The notes beneath the pieces are model-generated. The model did no database searches. It was not told where the DNA came from and worked only from the letters and a program-made list of their open reading frames with translations. A program made the translations under genes and the position numbers. From contig JAHQRK010000013.1 of NCBI GenBank assembly GCA_019828595.1, positions 1,519,501-1,583,500 on the forward strand: 64,000 bases of DNA. Direction: 5' to 3'. Position 1 is the first letter of the stretch, and each line of letters starts with the position of its first letter. This stretch comes from Aphanomyces cochlioides (taxonomy: Eukaryota > Oomycota > Saprolegniomycetes > Saprolegniales > Verrucalvaceae). Below are positions 10,602-18,956 of this stretch, piece by piece.

Positions 10602-11875
10602 TTACCCCTTCTTCAGTTCCTCAAACGGAACGTAGTCCTGTCGGATCTTCGAGTAGAGCGCTTGAAGATGCGCGTCCACACGATCTCTCTCCTTCGCGAG
10701 ACGCTCAACAAGTAGCTCGAGCTCCGAGCTCTTCTTGCAAAAACATTCGCGGTGTACATCCATCGCGCGGGCCCAGTTCTTCAAGCCCTCGGCGGTCGCC
10801 GCGTGTTGCTCGCAGAGCTTCGACATCTTCTCGAAGCGCGATTGCAAGTCGCGACGCTTCTCGCGCTCAGTCTGGAGCTCGTCTTGAAGGTCCTGAAGCC
10901 GACCTTCAAACTCCTGTTCGGAGTGACCAAGTTGGCGGGTCAGCTCCGCAACTTCATCACGCAGCTGGTACAGATCTTCGTCCAGCGCATTCGCGGGCGG
11001 TCCCGAATTGGACTACGCCCCGCCTCTCGGCGCGAACGTTTCGCCTCAGGCTCGGTCGAGCGATAGCGAGAACGAGGGGCGCGATGACGGCGCGCGGATT
11101 GTCGCGCAGCGCTGGGGCCAGCACGGCCGCGAGTATCGCCTCCTGGCGCAAAATTCGGAGGCGGCTCCTACGAACACATGGGTGAGAGAAGCGGACCTTG
11201 GTCCAGACTCACATAGACTACTCTCAGCTTTTGGTACGCGACAGCGATCGCTCCGACGGTCTCGGCAGCGAGGCGTACCTTCAAGCCATGGCGCTCACGC
11301 GCAAAATTAACAACACGCTCTTGGAACTTAGCGTAGTTGTGGGGCCACGTCGTGGTGTCGAGCGAGATACGCGCCAGCATTCGGTTGGCCCAGATGGCCA
11401 CGTACTCAAATTTAGTTTCGTCCCGCAAGGGAGAAACAGGAACAAACGCGCGCATACCACCAAAGCGGCGCTGGTCTTGTCGGATCGAAGGCCATTCGGC
11501 CATATCGACGATGACGGGGTTGCAGGTTTCCCACAAAGTTACCGAAAAGGCAACCCCCGCCGTAAAATCACTTTTAGAATCGCCGCGCAGGCGAGAAGGC
11601 AATTGCGCCAACAAATCTCGAAACTTGCCCGGATCGGGCGTGCCACTGCGAGAGGCTGTAAAGCCTGGCATTTGATCAAACGTCAGATCGCATCCTGTGT
11701 CGGATGCCTGACACCGTGCGTGGACACCACCGCCAAGTCGAGTTTGGCCCTCCCAGATCCAAAGGTTCTCAAGGTATTTGGCGCGCCCCTGCGCCGGCGC
11801 TGCGCTTTGCTCGCGACTGCCCAGATCGGGCGAGGGCGGCGTGTATTCGCAATCGACCTCTTCGTCGGCGTACAT
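10602..11875 (-). CDS. Antisense gene of Gypsy-1, spliced, one frameshift
   Basis: On the strand opposite to gag-pol. Exon 1 runs from ATG 11875 (MYADEEVDCEY) to 11213. A 45-nt GTGAGT...GTAG intron (11168-11212) removes an in-frame TAG. Exon 2 runs from 11167 to the stop at 10602-10604. Exon 1 encodes about 221 residues without a recognised domain. Exon 2 starts Pro/Arg-rich, then after a one-base shift near 10995 becomes a clear coiled coil (DEVAELTRQLGHSEQEF ... LELLVERLAKERDRVDAHL). Gypsy-2 carries a homologue with an intron at the same place (17379-18953). The stop lies 11 bp beyond the end of the integrase C-terminal module, so the two genes converge tightly. Function unknown. Plant Tat/Ogre-type Gypsy elements are known to carry extra antisense genes, which is a precedent but not evidence of homology. 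Confidence 0.75.
11168..11212 (-). other. Intron of the Gypsy-1 antisense gene
   Basis: Consensus donor GTGAGT, acceptor TTCGTAG, phase 0. It separates ...LRVVY from EPPPNFAPGG. Position and phase match the 18163-18205 intron in Gypsy-2. Confidence 0.7.
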
Positions 11876-11892
11876 TTTCGAAAATGTTCCTG

Positions 11893-11913
11893 ATTGGCTC
11901 AGCGAGAGCCAAT
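11893..11913 (-). promoter_or_regulatory. Palindromic CCAAT pair before the antisense gene
   Basis: ATTGGCTC and GAGCCAAT, separated by 5 bp, form a perfect inverted pair 18-38 bp before ATG 11875. It is a candidate promoter element for the antisense gene, inside the element and outside the LTR. Confidence 0.4.
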
Positions 11914-12012
11914 GTGATAGTTGGAACACACCAGTCCCAGTTCAGACGGGACGGAAGGGATTACCCCCAGTGAGGGAGGCATCTCTGCAAAGCTTACGGG
12001 CTTTCGCCCTAA

Positions 12013-12023
12013 GTGTGGGAGGA
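12013..12023 (+). promoter_or_regulatory. Polypurine tract of Gypsy-1
   Basis: GTGTGGGAGGA stands directly before the 3' LTR, as expected for the plus-strand primer. Confidence 0.65.
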
Positions 12024-12267
12024 TGTAACCGTGCCATGTCTGGCAGGTACATAAGATGAGGGCGCGGTCTGTGCATTGACCTGGCGCCCTGCAGTAGCGG
12101 TTCCCCGCGCTCTGCTGTGTGAACGACTGGCCTTGGGAAGCCACAGAAGTTGAAGCTCCTAGTGAGGCTGTGCGATAGCCAACGAGCTTAGGTTGCTTTA
12201 ACTTTAATTCACTCTTACACTGCAGTCGCAGTTCACACGCGCCTGAAATCCTCTGCGCCCGGTTACA
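12024..12267 (+). repeat. 3' LTR of Gypsy-1
   Basis: 244 bp with TG/CA ends, followed by the target duplication CGATG (12268-12272). Confidence 0.92.
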
Positions 12268-12306
12268 CGATGCAACCACACCAGCGACAACCGAGAGGAA
12301 CTTCAT
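12268..12306 (-). pseudogene. GLFP family, 5' part of the copy split by Gypsy-1
   Basis: ATG at 12306. It encodes the first 13 residues (MKFLSVVAGVVAS) of the signal peptide; the rest lies at 5147-5391. See that entry for the join. Confidence 0.85.
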
Positions 12307-12324
12307 ACTTGACGAGTCGAGAGC

Positions 12325-12343
12325 ACAATTGAAAATAAAGAGC
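12325..12343 (-). promoter_or_regulatory. Inr/FPR-like core promoter of the split GLFP copy
   Basis: The minus strand reads GCTCTTTATTTTCAATTGT, 19 bp before the ATG. It still faces the truncated 5' coding stub and now drives into the 3' LTR. Confidence 0.4.
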
Positions 12344-13990
12344 CTCTTGGGACCCTGGACATTCAACCCCTTGTAGGGGGTCGTAGTCAACCACCACGAG
12401 CGCCTTGTCGAGACACGTTGAAACCTCGTCGTTCACCACATGACAATTGAATCACTCGTGTACAACGTGGTACGTTCTTCACACGAGTCACGTGGATTAG
12501 AAGCCTCTTGGAGGATCCCACGTCCCGCGACAGGCGAGCGACTTGATATGTTGTGGTTGTTGAATGAGTTCTCGGCTTGAGATCCTTTTTCTTTTACACT
12601 TTGCTAGTTGGAATGGGTTGTTTAAAGGAATTGAAACTAAGCTCCATGGAAGGATTAGGATATTTTATTGCTTCCAGAGGTTGTACTGTACATATACCGG
12701 TAGGAGTTTCTGTTTGGAGCTTGCCAGTGAATGACGTTTGAATCAAAGCTGCTTATTGTCGTTGCAGTGTTTTAACGATGGTTTGCACATTCCACTACAC
12801 TGACAGGAAGTGATGACGAGAAAATAGGCTTGATTTGGACAGGACAAGGAACGCATTGTGAGATTTCGAAGTATTTTGAGTAGATCGTGCCAAACACTCC
12901 CCGAGAATGGCCAACCTGTATAGTCCGAAGGATGGATGAGTCTCTGGCTACATGACGAGTCTGTGACTGACGTAACTCGGTGATGTTTGTGCTGAACATG
13001 AGACTGTCGATTCAAAGCTTTGTTGTGCATTTAATAGAAGTCTTGCTGGCATGGAGGATTGTCGTCTGACAGAGACAACACATGATAGATGAATCGATCA
13101 CTTATTGCATTTTCGGATGCGCATCGGCTCAGCTCCACATTCGTGTCTCTGGAAGCTTCCTCTATCTTTACTCGACCCATCATTCCACAACATTGCGACA
13201 ACTCCCATTTATTTACGGAGATTGCAGCTCTGACGAATTCTTCTATTTCCGTTGTAACTTTGACATACAGGGAACGACTATCCACTTGGCCTACAGAATT
13301 ACTTCGAATACTCACGAATAGTCGCCTCGGATTGGTCAGCATACTTCGAAATTCGTCTTTTCTTTTGTCCAATTAGATGCAATGTAGGAAATTTTATTCA
13401 GGAAAACAATTTTTTATGACAGTGTATTTAAATTCAGATCAAGTTTGCATTTATTAATGTCGAATTTCATTACAGAGCAGTATACAGAATGAAAGTGGTT
13501 CAAATATCAAAGAATTCATTGTTTTGTCAGCTTTGAGTGGATGCCAGCGATACCAAAAAATCCATAGGAAAGTATGTTTCACCTTTGAATTGATTGTATT
13601 TTGCCTTGTCTGTTGCGCCAATATAGATGCCATACTCAAATATTGGAAAAGTATCTACCCAACCGGAATTGAACCGAGGGCGAATCAACAAATGACTGGT
13701 ATGATATTTTGGGATTCAAAAATCAGTCTGAGGATACCTCCGGGCATATTGTCTGGTGAATAGGGTAAGCATGCGAAATGTGAGCTGACCTGTTCTTGTA
13801 GCTCATGTTACTTTACACATGATGTGAGGGGTGAAAGATTAGCATGGGGCCATCCAATTGGATGGCAGTGCGCCACCACCTTTTTAATATAAAATTTAAA
13901 TTATATCAATAAAATAACTTGTATTCATTATGAAGAACAAAAATATTGAGCGAAAAAATATTAGACAAAATACCCCCCCTTAACCCCCAA
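12344..13990. other. Intergenic, no supported gene
   Basis: AT-rich from 13380 on. A minus frame of 113 codons (13031-13372) looks weakly protein-like but matches nothing recognised. Close to 13670 a B-box-like string is present without a tRNA fold. Confidence 0.45.
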
Positions 13991-14023
13991 ACACACAAAT
14001 TCAATACAAAAAACAAGATAACT

Positions 14024-15147
14024 TTACTGCTGCAAAACTTTTTCAAACCTGCGGCAAATTTCATCTTCCGTGATGCGTCCCCAGGCCAAAATGGAGCGGT
14101 TGATCAGGGCAAGTCTCTTCTTGGCGGCAGTTGGTGACTCAAGATCCTCAGTTTCATCATCTTCGATGTCGTCTTCATCAAGCCAAATGTCCCGCATGTG
14201 GCGCTTGAACGGCGCCATTATTCCAACGTCCAAGGGCTGACAGACCGACGTCGAGTTGGGTGGTAAGGCACAGACATGACACCCCATATCGTTGATTGCC
14301 TTGTAGGACGACACACTGACATGGGGCTCGAAATTGTCAAGCATCACGACTGAGGGCCCTTCGATATCTTGCTCGAGGACGTCAACAAGGTATTGTTTGC
14401 AAACGACACCATCCATCCACGCCTTCTCTTGTACTGCGTAGGAATGGCCAACAGGATACGTGGGAATCTCATTCGTCGCGATCCTGCCGCCGGGCTTTCC
14501 TCGGATGATGAACATGAGTGGTAGTTTCTTGCCATCGCCGCGTATCGTCAACACCGCAGTCATGCGGTAGGCATTCTTCTCACCAGCAGATATCTTGGCA
14601 TTTCATAATAAATTCCAGTTTCATCAACATTGTACCTGTAGCAGTCGTCGTACGTTTCATACTGTCGATGGAAGTCGGCCGCAAATTCGTCGCGAATCGA
14701 CATCAGTACATCTTGCTTGAGCTTCAATTTGCCAGGCCTCTGACGAGAAAATCCATGACGATGCGAAAAACGCTGGAGTAGCCGCAGTAGAGACTTGTAT
14801 CCGTTGGACTTGTCGCTCAGATATGACCGAAGCCACTCCCGGTGGTTCTTCTTGATCCACTTGATTACGTGAGTGCATGTTAGAGCGCGCTCCTTTGCCC
14901 GCATGAGTGTCATATATTCTTTTAAGCCATTAGAGTCGGGGAGAATCTCTGCTCTTCCTACAGACTTTAGCTTCTTACGCATTTTGCTGCCCTTGAAGGC
15001 TTCTATGGCATCACTGTTGGAAGCCCAATTTTGTATCGTGCGTCGCGGTATGTCCATCTCCTGTGCAACCGCATAGGACGACATTGTCTTCAACAACTCA
15101 AGGGCACGACGACGCTCCTCAATCGTGTGTGATGAGTACTTCTTCAT
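14024..15147 (-). pseudogene. Pogo/Tigger-type DDE transposase, one frameshift
   Basis: Starts MKKYSSHTIEERRRALELL with an N-terminal helix-turn-helix (YAVAQEMDIPRRTIQNW), then a CENP-B-like DNA-binding stretch and a DDE_1 catalytic core: first Asp in YNVDETGIYYEMP, second in VVMLDNFEPHV, third in CQPLDVGIMAPFKRH. A one-base loss near 14595 splits the frame between the first and second Asp; otherwise both halves are open to the stop at 14024. The C-terminus is acidic (DEDDIEDDETEDLES). Cut-and-paste transposase of the Tc1/mariner superfamily. Convincing terminal inverted repeats were not found; CCATCCAnTTGG occurs in inverted form near 13852 and 15305, but it is short. Confidence 0.85.
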
Positions 15148-15427
15148 GGGATGATTTATGGCATTAAAATTGAGGCAACGTGTAATTTAAATTGCTCTTT
15201 GGCGCGAATAAAAATCCCGCCAATCGGAGAGCAAAATTTCAATTAATTTTTTTGATTGGTTAAATTTATAGTAGTACCATATCAAAAGTTCGATAGGCCA
15301 AGTGGATGGTCGTTCCCTGTATTCATTTGTGAATACAGCTGTAATCCTCTTTCATAACATAGCAGGAGTAAAATGACAGAAATACAGATTTTTTTCGTCT
15401 GACAAGTAAAAATACTGAGCTCGTCGT
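15148..15427. other. Pogo 5' flank, AT-rich
   Basis: No gene. AT-rich sequence between the pogo start and the hAT fragment. Confidence 0.5.
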
Positions 15428-15697
15428 TTGCGTCGAAATTCGGATCCCGTGCAAATGATTGAGACTGCGTCTGATGTAGTTTTGAATGGCAGGAAGCGTG
15501 CTGCAATAGACCTTGTCAACGAAATCAAGAAGCGTGCTCGCAGTCGCGTCAATACTACACAGCCGTATGATGCCGTGAGTTGGATCCCTCCAACCTCTGT
15601 TGTTGTCGAGCGATTCTTCTCTGGTGTGAAGTGCATGATCGGCTACTTGCGGAAAAATATGGACAGCACCACGTTCGAGGTGATCATGTACTTATAG
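15428..15697 (+). pseudogene. hAT transposase, C-terminal fragment
   Basis: About 88 codons ending at 15697 carry the hAT dimerisation signature: SWIPPTSVVVERFFSGVK followed by MIGYLRKNMDSTTFEVIMYL. The consensus hATC block (W-hP-T-S-x-x-ERxFS...R..M....FE...FL) is well matched. Everything upstream (BED finger and RNase H-like core) is missing, so this is a 5'-truncated relic. Confidence 0.75.
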
Positions 15698-16110
15698 TTG
15701 AACTGGGACCTCTTGAGTCTGGGCAACGTCTCACAAGCCATCAAGTTGTCCAAAGCTACCGAAAATGATAGTCCGACTGCTTAGACGTCGCAAAGCTCTT
15801 TCACGACAACAATAGATTGAATATTGTCAATGATTGATTGTCCGAAGACTGGGGGTACAATCAATAATACAATCTATATTGTAACACCCCTGACCACGAT
15901 ACTAGCGGTACGTGGATTGTAAGTATTCCACCGCCAAACGCAAGACAAAGGATTTTTCTGCGAACAGAGGAGAAATATGATTCACTTCTCATTTTCATTG
16001 CGGGAAAGTGTGCTTAATGCTGTATTCGATTACAATCCACTCAAACACTACACATACCGCTACAAGTCTTGACATCGCTCAGCATACAAGCCACATTGAA
16101 GCACTCTGAC
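15698..16110. other. Intergenic, upstream of GLFP copy 2
   Basis: No gene seen. Contains ACACATACCGCTACAAG near 16049, a loose match to the family 13-mer. Confidence 0.45.
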
Positions 16111-16126
16111 GATCATTTTCAATTCT
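16111..16126 (+). promoter_or_regulatory. Inr/FPR-like core promoter of GLFP copy 2
   Basis: GATCATTTTCAATTCT, 18 bp before the ATG, a close match to the oomycete Inr+FPR core. Confidence 0.5.
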
Positions 16127-16144
16127 ACTCTCCACTTGGTCAAT

Positions 16145-16429
16145 ATGAAGTTGCTTTCCATTCTCGCTGTTGCGCTTGCATCCGTTGCCTTTGCCGACAC
16201 AAACGCAACTTTTGTGGCTTTAAGCAAGGACGAAGTAAGCATTCTGGGCCTCTTTCCGAACGACACCGACGCAAATTCCTCTATTGTCGGCCTGTTTCAA
16301 AAACAAGCGGATGGAAGCCTCAAGCTCGTCAGTGTGTATGAAAAAGTGGCAGCATCGACAGCAACAGTTCAATCATTGGAAACAGCAGCGAACACACCTT
16401 CATCTGCTAGCCCCTCTATTCGCCCCTGA
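16145..16429 (+). CDS. Small secreted protein, GLFP family, intact copy 2
   Basis: 94 aa from ATG 16145. An in-frame TTG 9 bp upstream is not needed, because the ATG aligns with the family. Signal peptide MKLLSILAVALASVAFA, then a mature domain with the doubled motif ILGLFPNDTDANSSIVGLF, KQADGSLKLVSVYE and the tail PSIRP. Same length as the copy at 1571-1855, with no cysteines and several potential N-glycosylation sites. It is the most diverged member and stands alone on the plus strand. Function unknown; secretion is predicted. Confidence 0.82.
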   Translation: MKLLSILAVALASVAFADTNATFVALSKDEVSILGLFPNDTDANSSIVGLFQKQADGSLKLVSVYEKVAASTATVQSLETAANTPSSASPSIRP

Positions 16430-17109
16430 GATATCCCTAGGCGTAGTCCTGATAGTGTAAAGCGATATGTCCCAAGAGAAATCCTAATTTAACCTGTCAA
16501 ACACATATCGCGATGGGGGTGTTGGGGGAAATGTTAGAGCCTGAGGGAGAAGCTCATACTACGGGCAAGTAAATGATATTCAGCGATTCAACCTTCATTT
16601 GCGTCGGTCTTGCTGATGAACGGAGATAGGATGAGCAGATTATTAAGATCATTCTCACACAAAATGGCACTCTTTCCTCAGTTCACAATCTGGTTCATAA
16701 AACGATTGTTCGAAGAGGTTTCCACTATTGTGCAGAAGTCGTGTGACATCGAGGACAATGTGCGACACAATACCTGCACTTGGCTGATAAAATCGCTACT
16801 AAACCGTCATAGCTGGCTCGGCAAGGCTTCACACAATACAGTTCTGAACATATCCCAAAACTATGCTATACACATCGAAATGCAGAGTGCAGCATGCGCT
16901 TGGCTTTATACTGTTGAAATAATCATGCTAGACTTAAAATTGGGTGTCGTAGAGAGCGTATGTTATGTGAAGCATGTGTCATTGAGAAAATGTAAGTCAA
17001 ACTTTGATGGTGTAAATTGTGTACAACAAGTCGAGTTTTGTGCAATCGCTTCAAGAGGGAATTATCTGAGAGCAAGAGTATACTAGTCGTGGCTACTACA
17101 GTCGGTTGA
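16430..17109. other. Intergenic, no supported gene
   Basis: A 158-codon plus frame at 16610-17086 lacks any recognisable feature. The last 5 bp (GTTGA) are the target duplication of Gypsy-2. Confidence 0.45.
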
Positions 17110-17311
17110 TGTAACGGGGCTTGTGCAGAGGACGTAGAGACAAGCCCGATACTTCGCAAATTTAAGAGTGACATTAGAGTTATCGCTTAACATCTAAGTG
17201 GTTTCGAAACTACCACGCGATCTTACATCGCTGTCGTGGCGAAACGACAAGATCCCAGATCTTGTCCTTGTATTGAGGGTTCTTGTAGTAAGGGTGTCAC
17301 GTCCCCTTACA
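17110..17311 (-). repeat. 3' LTR of Gypsy-2
   Basis: 202 bp with TG/CA ends. In element orientation it is preceded by the purine tract GGTGGGGGAAGG (17312-17323, minus). Confidence 0.92.
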
Positions 17312-17323
17312 CCTTCCCCCACC
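17312..17323 (-). promoter_or_regulatory. Polypurine tract of Gypsy-2
   Basis: The minus strand reads GGTGGGGGAAGG directly before the 3' LTR. Confidence 0.65.
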
Positions 17324-17354
17324 TGCAATCAAACCCACGGTTTGAAAGCTTTGC

Positions 17355-17369
17355 CAATCATTTCAATCC
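17355..17369 (+). promoter_or_regulatory. CCAAT/Inr-like site before the antisense gene
   Basis: CAATCATTTCAATCC lies just before ATG 17379 and overlaps an AGCCAATCA-like CCAAT box (GCCAATCA). A candidate start region for the antisense gene of Gypsy-2. Confidence 0.35.
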
Positions 17370-17378
17370 CCGTTTGAA

Positions 17379-18953
17379 ATGCGCACTTCCTCCCAACAAG
17401 AGCCACTCGTTGGAGGTTCTTCTCGTCCCGTCGTCTTGGGAAGGGACAGTAGTCCCGGCAGTTTGTCCAACCGCAGCATTGATCATTTTGCATTTTCGAC
17501 TGTTGGCATGCACCACTCAAATGATCGCATCGCGCGCGAATACGCTCAAACTCCAAGACCACCGCCATTCCGTCTTGGTATGACGCGCCTTGCCCAACAT
17601 GACACGACGAGGTCTTCAATTCTTGGCGGGACCAAGACGAGTTTTCCGCGGCGGAGTTCTTCCCTGTACCGCCGATCTTGCCGGACCCTGCGCGGCGTCC
17701 CGACTTCGCGAAAGTCGCTCATCTAGCGAACCAACTGAAGCGCGGTATCAGTGACACGCTGCCATTCCGCGATCTGGTCATGGTTGCCTTGGAATTGCTC
17801 TTCACTTTCCGCTCGATGGTGATGTCCCAAGTGCAGTGGCAGGACTACCGCAAAGCATTGCGGCGCCGTGATGAGGAGGCAAGCCAAGGCCGACGTGGTC
17901 CGACGTCGACTCAACCAAGTCAGTCGCACCCTACTTGCGCTCCAGTGAACCCATGATCGACGAGACCGCCGTCGAGTATGCTGGTGTTTGGGTCTTGAAA
18001 CTTGCCTATCGTGAAGGCCGCCAGCGAGCTCATATCCTTGGAAACTTCTACAACACGCTCCAGGACATCGTGGCTTTTGCAAATTGGCGCCTTCGTGGTC
18101 CACGCATCCATTATTCCGTTGTCGCCGACCTTGTGCGACGGCGCGCCCAGCGCGCCAACGGGGTGAGCTAATCCCGTTTCGATTCTTCGTTCACTTCTCT
18201 TGTAGGACTTTGTCGCAGCCGGCGGTGGTTGGGATCGATCCCACGGCTACGAGCAGCCTGCGGATTTTCCGTCGCAGGGTAGTGCTCATCGGCGTTCGGC
18301 GTTCGGCCTCGCCAGTCCATTCTTCTGGACGCCGCTCTCAGGCGCGTCATTCTCAATTGGTCTCTCCCTTGCGCGATCGACACCAATCGTCTCATCATCA
18401 GCGTGGCCGCTCGTCAGGCCGACGCTCTCGTTCGCGTTCTCTCTCTCGTGGACGGCATTCCCAAGCGCGTCGTTCTCGTTCTCGTTCTCGTGGACGGCAT
18501 TCTCAAGCGCGTCGTTCTCGTTCTCGTTCTCGTGGACGGCATTCTCAAGCGCATCGTTCCCGTTCCGGTTCGCCTCCAAGACGGCAAAGTTCAAATTCTC
18601 GGTCTCCTTCGCGGCGTCACCGATCTCAAGTCCGCGAGATGCCGCAACGCGACGCGGCCGATCCCGAGCCCGCGGCAGCGCCGTCTCAACAACCGCAACA
18701 GCCGGATCTTCACGCCGAGCAAGTGCCCGAGCCGCAAGGCGAGCCGACGAACGCGGCGCGTGTTGACCACGCCGTGAACCAGCGACTCTCAGTCTTGGAG
18801 GAGGGTGTGCACGCGATTCGTGCACTTCTTGTTGCCGCACTGCCGGCGGCGGCTGCTCAAGCGCCCGAGGTACAAGAGCCGATTGCGCAGCCAGATCATT
18901 CAAGTGGTGGCGAGTCTCTGCCGTCGAGTCGTTCGGGCTCAAGTCAGGCGTAG
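17379..18953 (+). CDS. Antisense gene of Gypsy-2, spliced, frame-damaged
   Basis: Opposite to gag-pol. From ATG 17379 the frame runs MRTSSQQEPLVGG; after shifts near 17600 and 17880 it continues through LPDPARRPDFAKV, DETAVEYAGVWVLKLAY and NFYNTLQDIVAFANW, which align with exon 1 of the Gypsy-1 antisense gene (GTPDPGKFRDLL, DETKFEYVAIWANRMLA, AKFQERVVNFARER). A 43-nt intron (18163-18205, GTGAGC...TTGTAG) removes an in-frame TAA. Exon 2 reads DFVAAGGGWDRSHGYEQ, then, after a 7-bp tandem duplication at 18291-18304 that shifts the frame, an Arg/Ser domain with a 14-residue unit (RSRSRSRGRHSQAR) repeated about three times, an Ala/Pro-rich part and a short helical C-terminus, ending at TAG 18951-18953. 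RS domains bind RNA or splicing factors in other proteins; a role in element RNA handling is only a guess. Confidence 0.72.
18163..18205 (+). other. Intron of the Gypsy-2 antisense gene
   Basis: 43 nt, GTGAGC donor, pyrimidine-rich TTCACTTCTCTTGTAG acceptor, phase 0. Matches the intron at 11168-11212 in position. Confidence 0.7.
18440..18570. repeat. Coding minisatellite, 42-bp unit
   Basis: About three copies of a 42-bp unit encode the Arg/Ser repeats of the antisense gene. It also makes a long minus frame rich in Glu-Asn that overlaps the pol tail. Confidence 0.7.
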
Positions 18954-18956
18954 TGC

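Larger units (their letters stand above)
5392..12267 (+). mobile_element. Ty3/Gypsy LTR retrotransposon (Gypsy-1)
   Basis: A 6,876-bp element with TG...CA LTRs (5392-5642 and 12024-12267), a 5-bp target duplication CGATG, a primer-binding site just inside the 5' LTR, a purine tract before the 3' LTR, and gag and pol in the order protease-RT-RNase H-integrase. A separate gene lies on the opposite strand behind the integrase (10602-11875). The LTRs differ by two indels (about 12 and 19 bp) and scattered substitutions, and gag-pol carries at least three stops and three frameshifts, so this copy is old and defective. Its layout and proteins are clearly related to, but diverged from, Gypsy-2 at 17110-24268. 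Confidence 0.95.

Noticed and set aside
10591..11185. Pol frame of Gypsy-1 staying open ~590 bp past the integrase
   Set aside because: It is Ser/Arg/Ala-rich and mirrors the antisense gene, whose own structure (intron, coiled coil) is better supported.
13655..13690. GGTTCAATTCC on the minus strand, a tRNA B-box match
   Set aside because: No A box and no cloverleaf could be built around it; could be a tRNA-derived SINE scrap but not supportable.
13852..15313. CCATCCAnTTGG in inverted form as TIRs of the pogo element
   Set aside because: Only about 12 bp match and no TA duplication sits at the ends.
16610..17086. 158-codon plus frame before Gypsy-2
   Set aside because: No signal peptide, domain or homologue recognised; AT-rich frames of this length occur by chance.
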